Of a stretch of 64,000 nt of DNA, positions 57,976-64,000 are shown piece after piece. A program made the position numbers and the translations under genes. Within the stretch, counting starts at the first letter, position 1; each line of letters opens with the position of its first letter. The notes under the pieces were generated by a model. The model searched no databases, was not told the origin of the DNA, and saw only the letters and a program-made list of their open reading frames with translations. Location: assembly GCA_964245825.1 (NCBI GenBank), contig CAXTNT010000004.1, positions 1-64,000 of the forward strand. Direction: 5' to 3'. The DNA comes from CAJCIY01 sp964245825. GTDB taxonomy: Bacteria > Actinomycetota > Actinomycetes > Mycobacteriales > CAJCIY01.

Positions 57976-59762
57976 GCGCTCCGCTCCGCGTCGCCGGCGA
58001 GCAGCAGCGCGGTCTCGTCGTCCAGCGCGCCGATCTGCTCGACGAGCAGCTCGCGCACCCGCGCGGCGATGCCCGCGGCGGTCGGGGCATCGAACAGGTC
58101 CCGCAGGCTCAGCTCGACGCCGTACTCCTCGGCGAGGCGCACGACGAGCTGGGCGCCGAGCAGCGAGTGCCCGCCCAGTAGCAGGAAGTTGTCGGCGACC
58201 CCCACCGCGGGCACCCCGAGCAGAGCCGCCACGGTCTGCGCCACGGCGGTCTCCAGCTCGTCGCCGCCGTCCCCGCCGCCCATCGGCGCCGCAGCCGCCG
58301 GTGCCGGCAGCGCGGCGCGGTCGATCTTGCCGTTGGCGGTCAGCGGCATCCGTTCGACGGCCACGAACGCGCTCGGCAGCATGTGCGTCGGCAGCCACTG
58401 GGCGGCGTACGCGCGGAGTGCCGCCTCGTCAAGGCTCGGCTGCACGTAGGCCACGAGCTGCTGGTCTCCGTCGGCGCCGACGGCCAGCACCACGCACTGG
58501 CCCACCGACGGGTGGCGGCTCAGCACGGCGGCGACCTCCGCGGGCTCGACCCGGAAGCCGCGTACCTGCACCTGCTCGTCGAGGCGCCCGTCGAAGGCGA
58601 CGTCGCCGAGCGGGTCGACCCGGACCCGGTCGCCGGTGCGGTACCAGCGGCCCTCGGCGTCGGGGAGGGTGACGAAGCGAGCGGCGGTGAGCTCCGGCGC
58701 CCCGAGGTAGCCCCGTGCGACCGAGACGCCGCCGATCAGGAGCTCGCCGGGCCCGCCCGCCGGGACCTCGCGCAGATCGGCGTCCACCACCCGGAGCTCG
58801 ACGCCGTCGATGGGCCGGCCGATCGACGGCAGGCCGCCGGTGCCGGCCGGCACCGGGCCCGAGGTCGTCACCACCGAGGCCTCGGTCAGGCCGTAGTTGT
58901 TGACCAGGGCGAACGGCAGTCCGGGCGGCGGTACGCGGTGCAGCCGGTCGCCGCCCGTCAGCAGCACCCGCAGGGCGGTGGCGGCGGGCCAGTCGAGGGC
59001 GATCACCGCCTCGGCGAGCGGGGTCGGCAGGAAGGTGACGGTGATGCGCTGTGCCACCAGCCAGTCGCGCAGGCCGGCCGGGTCGGTCTTCAGCGACTCG
59101 GGCAGGACGACGAGCTCGGCGCCCGCCGCGAGCGCCCCCCAGATCTCCCAGGCGGCGGCGTCGAAGCCGGGGCCGGCGACCTGCGCGCACCGGTCGCCGG
59201 GGCCGACCCCGAACGCCCGGCGGTGCCAGTCGACGAGGTTGACGACGCCGGCCTGCTCGACCAGGACGCCCTTGGGCTCGCCGGTCGACCCACTGGTGTA
59301 CATCACGTATGCGAGCCCGGGCCCGGGTGCGTGCAGCGGCGCCGGACGGACCCGGCAGAGGGCGCCGACCCCCGGTATGGCGGTGGACGCTGCGTCGAGG
59401 TCTGCGGCCGTGTCCGCGTCGGCCAGCACCAGCGCCACGCCGCTGCCGGCGACCAGCTGCTGCAGCCGTCGCGGGGGCAGACCGGCGTCGAGGGCTACGT
59501 ACGCGCCGCCGGCACGCAGCACGCCGAGGCTGGCGACGACGAGCGCGGCCGACCGGGGCAGGCACACGCCCACCAGGCCGCCGTCGACGTGGCCGTGGTC
59601 GCGGAGCGTGGCCGCGACCACGGCGGCGCGACCGAGGAGATCGGCGTAGCTGAGTGTGGCGTCCCCGGCTGTCACCGCGGTCGCGCCCGGGGGAGCGGCG
59701 CGAGCCACCAGCCCCGCGAGGACGCTCGTGTCCCCGCGCTCCGGTGCGCCGGTCCTGGTCAC
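57972..59762 (-). CDS. NRPS adenylation-carrier didomain protein, predicted for leucine
   Basis: A 596-residue protein with an adenylation domain (about 15-500) and a carrier domain (about 515-580). Core motifs: YVMYTSGSTGEPKGVLV (A3), FDAAAWEIWGAL (A4), NNYGLTEASVV (A5), GELLIGGVSVARGYL (A6), YRTGDRVR (A7), NGKIDRAAL (A10, Lys) and LGGHSLLGAQL, with the phosphopantetheine Ser. Aligning A4-A5 by eye to the GrsA pocket gives DAWFLGNVVK, a published leucine code. The start GTG 59762 has GGAG 7 nt upstream and drops 12 doubtful codons. It is first of the A-PCP/P450/C operon. No MbtH or thioesterase gene is present. Confidence 0.9.
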   Translation of the reverse strand: MTRTGAPERGDTSVLAGLVARAAPPGATAVTAGDATLSYADLLGRAAVVAATLRDHGHVDGGLVGVCLPRSAALVVASLGVLRAGGAYVALDAGLPPRRLQQLVAGSGVALVLADADTAADLDAASTAIPGVGALCRVRPAPLHAPGPGLAYVMYTSGSTGEPKGVLVEQAGVVNLVDWHRRAFGVGPGDRCAQVAGPGFDAAAWEIWGALAAGAELVVLPESLKTDPAGLRDWLVAQRITVTFLPTPLAEAVIALDWPAATALRVLLTGGDRLHRVPPPGLPFALVNNYGLTEASVVTTSGPVPAGTGGLPSIGRPIDGVELRVVDADLREVPAGGPGELLIGGVSVARGYLGAPELTAARFVTLPDAEGRWYRTGDRVRVDPLGDVAFDGRLDEQVQVRGFRVEPAEVAAVLSRHPSVGQCVVLAVGADGDQQLVAYVQPSLDEAALRAYAAQWLPTHMLPSAFVAVERMPLTANGKIDRAALPAPAAAAPMGGGDGGDELETAVAQTVAALLGVPAVGVADNFLLLGGHSLLGAQLVVRLAEEYGVELSLRDLFDAPTAAGIAARVRELLVEQIGALDDETALLLAGDAERSA

Positions 59763-59921
59763 GACAGAACTCCGTTCGCGGGCGGTGGGCCCTCCCACGG
59801 CCGGGGCCGGTCGACGTCGGCCCGTGATGATCAGTGTGACAGGGCGGGCCGCGCCGTGTATCGAGAAATCACTCGAGGGCCGCCCTGATTTCCTGCTGGC
59901 GCCGTCCCGGGCGGTATGCGC

Positions 59922-61451
59922 TCAGATGGTCCCGATAGCCTCGGGCGTCTCGTGCCGGACCGCGGCCACCTGCGGGTCGTTGGCACTGCGCAGGCGCACC
60001 TCCCGCAGGAACAGCGAGACCACGAAGGCGATCGCCGCGACCGGGATAGCCCACAGGTACGCCCGGTCCATGCCGGCAGTGAAGGCGTAGAGCGGGCCTT
60101 CGACCCGGCCGTGCGCCGCGACCTGCGCCCCGACGGTGCCCTTCTCCTGCGCGATGAGGATGGCGCCCAGCCCGGAGGCCCCGATCGCCCCGCCGAGCGT
60201 GCGGAAGAATGTCACCGCAGACGTGGCCACGCCCATGTCGGACATGTCGACCGAGTTCTGGGTCGCCAGCACCGTGGTCTGCATGAACAGCCCGAGCGAG
60301 AAGCCGACCACGAAGATGATCCCGGAGAACGCCCAGAAGCTGGTGGTGACGTGGATCCGGGTGAGCAGCACGGTCCCGGCCACCAGCAGCGCGGTGCCGG
60401 TCACGACGTACTTCTTGTAGCCGCTGCCGCGGGAGATCAGCTGGCCGGAGCCGATCGAGGTGATCAGCAGGCCGCCCAGCAGGGGCAGCAGCCGCAGGCC
60501 CGACAGCGTCGGGGAGATGCCGCGGACGGTCTGCATGTACTGCGGCAGGAACAGGATCGCGCCGAACATCACGGCGCCGGTGATCAACGACAGCGCCGTG
60601 GTCACCCGGAAGACGTCGTTGCGGAACAGTCGCAGCGGCAGGATCGGCTCGGGCGCGTGCCTCTCCCAGGCGATGAACGCGGCGACGATTACCAGACCGC
60701 CGAGGCCGAACGCGTACGCGCTGGTGGTGAGGGTGCCGGCGTTGCCGATCTCCGACATCGCGATCAGCACCCCCGAGACACCCGCCACCAGCAGGGCGGC
60801 GCCGGTGTAGTCGATCTTGGCTTCGCGCCGGACGTGGTCGAGCTGCAGGACGCGGTTGATCACGACGAGCGCGACGAAGCCGATGGGGAGGTTGACGTAG
60901 AAGACCCAGCGCCAGGACGCCTGGTCGACCAGGAACCCACCGATCAGTGGACCGAGGACGCTCGAGGCGCCGAACACGGCCCCGAAGTAGCCCTGGTACC
61001 GGCCGCGGTCGCGGGGCGGGATGACGTCGCCGACGATCGAGAGCGCGAGCGACATCAGGCCGCCGGCCCCGAGGCCCTGAACGGCCCGGAACCCGATGAG
61101 CTGGTACATCGACTGGCTCAGCCCGGACAGGGCCGACCCGATCAGGAACACGACGATCGCGAACTGGAAGATCCGCTTGCGGCCGTACAGGTCGCTGATC
61201 TTGCCGTAGAGCGGGGTCGAGGCCGTCGAGGTCAGCAGGTACGACGTGACCACCCACGAGTAGAGGTCCGTGCGGTGGAAATCGGTGCTGATGCGGGTCA
61301 GCGCGGTCGACACGATCGTCTGGTCGAGTGCCGCGAGCAGCATGCCGAGCATGAGCCCGGACATGATCGCGAGGATCTGCCGATGGCTGTAGACCTTGCC
61401 GGCCCCGGTGGCCTGGGGCTGCTGTGCGGGACGGGCGGACGTGGTGGTCAT
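59922..61451 (-). CDS. DHA2-type MFS multidrug exporter
   Basis: A 509-residue 14-helix MFS protein of the EmrB/QacA kind. Typical segments are LMLGMLLAALDQTIVSTAL, WVVTSYLLTSTASTPLYGKI, SDLYGRKRIFQFAI (motif A), VFGASSVLGPLIGGFLVDQ (motif C) and WRWVFYVNLPIGFVAL. The ATG at 61451 overlaps the MarR stop (ATGA), so regulator and pump are coupled. It lies upstream of the NRPS operon on the same strand with 159 bp between, and could export the peptide product or provide self-resistance; this link is inferred from position only. Confidence 0.92.
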   Translation of the reverse strand: MTTTSARPAQQPQATGAGKVYSHRQILAIMSGLMLGMLLAALDQTIVSTALTRISTDFHRTDLYSWVVTSYLLTSTASTPLYGKISDLYGRKRIFQFAIVVFLIGSALSGLSQSMYQLIGFRAVQGLGAGGLMSLALSIVGDVIPPRDRGRYQGYFGAVFGASSVLGPLIGGFLVDQASWRWVFYVNLPIGFVALVVINRVLQLDHVRREAKIDYTGAALLVAGVSGVLIAMSEIGNAGTLTTSAYAFGLGGLVIVAAFIAWERHAPEPILPLRLFRNDVFRVTTALSLITGAVMFGAILFLPQYMQTVRGISPTLSGLRLLPLLGGLLITSIGSGQLISRGSGYKKYVVTGTALLVAGTVLLTRIHVTTSFWAFSGIIFVVGFSLGLFMQTTVLATQNSVDMSDMGVATSAVTFFRTLGGAIGASGLGAILIAQEKGTVGAQVAAHGRVEGPLYAFTAGMDRAYLWAIPVAAIAFVVSLFLREVRLRSANDPQVAAVRHETPEAIGTI

Positions 61452-61960
61452 CGGGCGGCCTTTCCGTGGCACGTGGGGTCGGCGGCGGCGATGCTGCCGG
61501 CGAGCTGGTCGAGCAGGTGTACGAGGTGTTCGCGGTCGCGGGCGGACATCTCCGCGAGCGCCCTGGTGAGGGTGTCGAAGCGCTGTGCGCGCTGCCGCCG
61601 CAGCTCGTCGCGACCCGCGGCGGTCAGGTCGATGACGGCGGCCCGGCGGTCGTCTGGGTCGGCGGCCCGCTCCACGAGCCCGATCCCCTCGAGGATCTTG
61701 ACCTGACGGCTGACGGTGGACAGGTCGAGCTCGAGCATGGCGGCGAGGTCGGACAGCCGCACGGCGCCGCACCGCCCGAGGCGCGAGAGCGTCACGTACC
61801 CGGCCTTGTCGATCGCCCCGGCGGCCTGCGCCGTCGGGCGGAAGACGGTCCGCACGATCCGCAGCAGGGCGTCCTCGAAGCGGAGCAGTTGGGGCTCGTC
61901 GAGGGAGCCGCCCTCGGCGGCCGACTGCTGCGTCGCGGGGAGTGCGGTCGCGGCGGTCAT
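61448..61960 (-). CDS. MarR-family transcriptional regulator
   Basis: A 170-residue winged-helix repressor. The DNA-binding part reads LSRLGRCGAVRLSDLAAMLE, LDLSTVSRQVKILEGIGLVE and the wing RAADPDDRRAAVIDLTAAGR; helices at both ends form the dimer. The ATG at 61960 was chosen over an upstream start because GGAGG lies 6 nt before it and because the upstream stretch contains the promoter. It is co-transcribed with the MFS pump, and probably represses its own operon through the small dyad over the -10 box. The inducer is unknown. Confidence 0.9.
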   Translation of the reverse strand: MTAATALPATQQSAAEGGSLDEPQLLRFEDALLRIVRTVFRPTAQAAGAIDKAGYVTLSRLGRCGAVRLSDLAAMLELDLSTVSRQVKILEGIGLVERAADPDDRRAAVIDLTAAGRDELRRQRAQRFDTLTRALAEMSARDREHLVHLLDQLAGSIAAADPTCHGKAAR

Positions 61961-61994
61961 GGCGGCCTCCAGGATGTCCTTGGTTGTTGCAAGC

Positions 61995-62023
61995 AGATTA
62001 TCTGGTTTGGTTGCGCCATGCAA
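61995..62023 (-). promoter_or_regulatory. promoter and candidate operator of the marR-MFS operon
   Basis: On the minus strand TTGCAT (62023-62018) and TAATCT (62000-61995) are spaced by exactly 17 bp, a near-consensus vegetative promoter. CAGAT-T-ATCTG (61994-62004) is a perfect small dyad over the -10 box and a candidate MarR site; CTTGCA also occurs twice. The start site would lie about 25 nt before the marR ATG. Confidence 0.7.
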
Positions 62024-62165
62024 GTACTGTGAGCCACTTCACGCGTCCTAGTGCCGCTCAGCTCATGCCGTCGGCGCGGCGGCCGAACGGCGGATGGCAC
62101 CAGCGCCGTGGGCCGCTACCTTCGACCGCGAGGGGACCTTCGGTCCGACCGTGGAGGAGGGACCG

Positions 62166-63137
62166 ATGCCCGCAGACCTCCGCGCCGCCGCTCCGCTGTC
62201 GGTCGAACATCGTGTCGTGCACGGTCACGACCGCGCGTACGTGCTGGCTGGCCGGGGCCCGGCGTTGCTGCTGCTGCACGGCGTCGGCTCGAACCTGCGT
62301 ACCTGGGACCGGGTCATCGAGCGCCTCTCCCGCGACCACACCGTCATCGCGCCAGACCTGCTGGGGCACGGCGAGAGTGCGAAGCCGCGAGCCGACTACA
62401 GCCTCGGCGGGTACGCCAACGGGCTCCGCGACCTGCTGTCGATCCTCGACATCGAGCGGGCCACCGTCGTCGGGCACTCGTTCGGTGGCGGCGTCGCGAT
62501 GCAGTTCGCCTACCAGTTCCCGGAGCGCACCGAGCGGGTCGTCTTGGTCGGCAGCGGCGGTCTCGGCCGGGAGGTCACGCCGCTCCTGCGGGCTATGACG
62601 ATCCCGGGCGCCGGTCCCGCGCTGACGCTCGCCGAGATCGCGCCGGTGCGGGCGCTCGCCACCCGTACCGCGCGCCTGTTCGGCCGGCTGCCGCTGCTGC
62701 AGGGCCGTGGCCTGGACATCGAGGAGGTCACCGCCGTCCTCGACGACCTCGCCTCCCCCGCGGCCCGCTGGGCGTTCCTGCACGTCCTGCGGGCGGCGGT
62801 CGACCCGTTCGGCCAGGTGGTGACCATGCTCGACCGCTGCTACCTCGCGGCCGCGATGCCGCTAATGCTGGTGTGGGGCGACCGCGACCGCGTCATCCCG
62901 GTCGACCACGCGTGGGCGGGCCTGACGGCCATGCCCGGCAGCCGGCTGGAGATCTTCCAGGGCGCCGGCCACTTCCCGCACCGCGACGACCCCGGGCGCT
63001 TCGTCGCGTTGATCCGCAGCTTCGTCCGTACGACGGCCCCCGCCGCGTACGACCCGGAGTCCTGGCGAGCGCTGCTGCGGGCCGGCGGCGCCACGGCACC
63101 CGCCGTGTCGCTGGCGCCGGCGGAGGTCACGGTCTAG
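62166..63137 (+). CDS. alpha/beta hydrolase
   Basis: A 323-residue alpha/beta-hydrolase-fold protein. The oxyanion-hole segment is LLLLHGVGSNLRTW, the nucleophile elbow VVGHSFGGGVAMQ (Ser), the acid is in VWGDRDRVIP and the His in GAGHFPHRDDPGRF, so the triad is complete. The pattern is that of esterases, C-C hydrolases and haloperoxidase-like enzymes. GGAGGAGGGA precedes the ATG at 62166. It is divergent from marR. A role as an off-loading enzyme for the nearby NRPS genes is possible but not supported by more than closeness. Confidence 0.87.
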   Translation: MPADLRAAAPLSVEHRVVHGHDRAYVLAGRGPALLLLHGVGSNLRTWDRVIERLSRDHTVIAPDLLGHGESAKPRADYSLGGYANGLRDLLSILDIERATVVGHSFGGGVAMQFAYQFPERTERVVLVGSGGLGREVTPLLRAMTIPGAGPALTLAEIAPVRALATRTARLFGRLPLLQGRGLDIEEVTAVLDDLASPAARWAFLHVLRAAVDPFGQVVTMLDRCYLAAAMPLMLVWGDRDRVIPVDHAWAGLTAMPGSRLEIFQGAGHFPHRDDPGRFVALIRSFVRTTAPAAYDPESWRALLRAGGATAPAVSLAPAEVTV

Positions 63138-63233
63138 ACCTTTGTCTGAGCGCGGCAACCAGATGCCTCGCCGGGTCGTTCGAGAGGCGGACGACCCCGA
63201 TCCGGGGTCCGAGGACGCGCGGGCGGAGGGACG

Positions 63234-63746
63234 TTGAGCGACGCGCCGGCGGCCGAGGGTCTGCAGGCCCTCTACGAGGCCAGCTACCGGCGGCTCGTCG
63301 CGCAGCTAGCGGCCATGACGGGTGACGTGACCGAGGCGGAGGACCTCGTCCAGGAGGCCTTCGCGCGCGCGGTCGGCCGGTGGCACCAGATCCGGCGGTA
63401 CGAGAACCCCGAGGCGTGGTTGCGGACCGTGGCGATGAACCTCGCCCGCTCGCGGTGGCGCCGGGCGACGCGCGGGACCGCGGTCATGCTGCGGCTGCGG
63501 GCGGCGCACCAGGAAGCCCCGGCGCCGTCCCCCGACCACGTCACGCTCGTCGAGGCCATGCGGGGCCTGCCCGCCGCGCAGCGGGAGGCGCTGGTGCTGT
63601 TCCACATCGCCGACCTGTCGGTCGAGGACATCGCCCAGCAGCTGGGCGTGCCGACCGGGACCGTCAAGGCGCGGCTGTCTCGCGGCCGGGCTGCGCTGGC
63701 CGTGGTGCTGCGCGAGGGCAGCGGCCGGACGGAGGTGGCGTCATGA
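63234..63746 (+). CDS. SigE-family ECF RNA polymerase sigma factor
   Basis: A 170-residue extracytoplasmic-function sigma factor. Region 2 reads YRRLVAQLAAMTGDVTEAED, LVQEAFARAVGRWHQI and NPEAWLRTVAMNLARSRWRR; region 4 reads GLPAAQREALVLFHIADLSV, EDIAQQLGVPTGTVKARLSR. The pattern fits the SigE-like (SigE70) subgroup common in actinobacteria. The TTG at 63234 is accepted because GGAGG lies in front. Its stop overlaps the next gene's ATG (ATGA), which encodes a membrane protein likely to act as its partner. Confidence 0.9.
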   Translation: MSDAPAAEGLQALYEASYRRLVAQLAAMTGDVTEAEDLVQEAFARAVGRWHQIRRYENPEAWLRTVAMNLARSRWRRATRGTAVMLRLRAAHQEAPAPSPDHVTLVEAMRGLPAAQREALVLFHIADLSVEDIAQQLGVPTGTVKARLSRGRAALAVVLREGSGRTEVAS

Positions 63747-64000
63747 GCACCGACGGCACCGAGGGACTCGGAGCGTCGATGGGTGCACTGCGCAGGGACG
63801 TCGAGGCCGCGGTCCGGGTGCCCCCGTACGACGTCGTCCTGCGACGCCACCACCAGCGTCGGCGGCGCCGGGTGGGCGTCGGCGGACTGGCGCTGGCCGC
63901 GGTGGTCGCGGTCGGTGTGACGGTGCTGCCAGGTCTCTCCGGCCCGCACCGCGCGGGCGTGACGCCGACGGGCCGGCTCAGCGTGAGCAGGCCACCCGTC
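63743..64000 (+). CDS. membrane protein coupled to the ECF sigma factor, partial
   Basis: The first 86 residues only; the gene runs off the window. A hydrophilic cytosolic segment (about 1-45, with a basic RRHHQRRRRR just before the membrane) precedes one hydrophobic helix (about 46-64, VGVGGLALAAVVAVGVTVLP) and a Pro-rich outer part. The layout and the ATGA overlap with the sigma gene suggest a membrane anti-sigma or associated sensor, but no zinc-type anti-sigma motif is visible. Confidence 0.7.
   Translation, partial: MSTDGTEGLGASMGALRRDVEAAVRVPPYDVVLRRHHQRRRRRVGVGGLALAAVVAVGVTVLPGLSGPHRAGVTPTGRLSVSRPPV

Noticed and set aside
62166..63137. Thioesterase of the NRPS locus
   Set aside because: It is an alpha/beta hydrolase with a complete triad, but it is divergent, lies beyond the marR promoter and has no type II thioesterase features.

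Overview
This 64 kb window is chromosomal DNA from a high-GC actinobacterium (Actinomycetota). The evidence is the gene set rather than any one marker: an HrdB/RpoD-type sigma factor, a MurT/GatD pair, an acVLRF1-type peptidyl-tRNA hydrolase, tRNA-adenosine-deaminase-associated proteins beside tadA, DUF3097, tandem GAF-ANTAR regulators, a LAL-type LuxR regulator, SigE-family ECF sigma factor, many GTG starts and GTGA/ATGA stop-start overlaps. I cannot name the genus. Core and accessory genes alternate, with no prophage, complete insertion sequence or CRISPR array.

Layout. 1-9.9 kb is accessory and scarred: a 12-bp tandem repeat, a secreted carboxylesterase, a PAS/GGDEF enzyme, a DUF6065 protein, back-to-back remnants of a D-Ala-D-Ala ligase and a histidine kinase, an SMP-30 protein, an Hsp20 operon behind a perfect palindrome, a hemerythrin, a frameshifted glyoxalase fragment, and a 36-bp composite repeat array. 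9.9-17.2 kb holds acVLRF1, a secreted ice-binding-like protein, two translationally coupled GAF-ANTAR regulators divergent from a GAF-GGDEF-EAL protein, and a secreted IPT/TIG protein. 17.4-29.2 kb has an HxlR regulator and a DHA2 exporter separated by a 13-bp palindrome, an aldehyde dehydrogenase, a UbiA prenyltransferase, a DUF2235 hydrolase, a LAL regulator and a RecQ-like helicase.

29.2-39.4 kb looks like lipid or steroid-type oxidative metabolism: a flavin monooxygenase, a thiolase coupled to a DUF35 OB-fold partner, two crotonases and an SDR, with DUF3097, DUF6314, DUF1015 and a damaged AAA ATPase among them. 39.7-48.7 kb has the principal-type sigma factor, several secreted proteins, a second MFS exporter behind a SoxR-like operator in a MerR-style promoter, and an LPFTG-type surface protein and LysM protein separated by strong hairpins. 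48.9-54.0 kb is core: serB, murT-gatD, two paralogous deaminase-associated proteins with tadA, and a tRNA-Ser(CGA).

The most interesting part is 54.7-62.0 kb, a compact non-ribosomal peptide locus. A 4'-phosphopantetheinyl transferase faces a three-gene operon on the minus strand joined by GTGA overlaps: a free-standing adenylation-carrier didomain protein, a cytochrome P450 and a free-standing condensation protein. Reading the adenylation pocket by eye gives DAWFLGNVVK, a known leucine code, so I infer that leucine is loaded on the carrier, beta-hydroxylated by the P450 and then passed to the condensation protein. A MarR-MFS operon with a clear promoter sits upstream and may provide export or immunity. 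The window ends with an alpha/beta hydrolase and a SigE-type sigma factor coupled to a membrane protein that runs off the edge.
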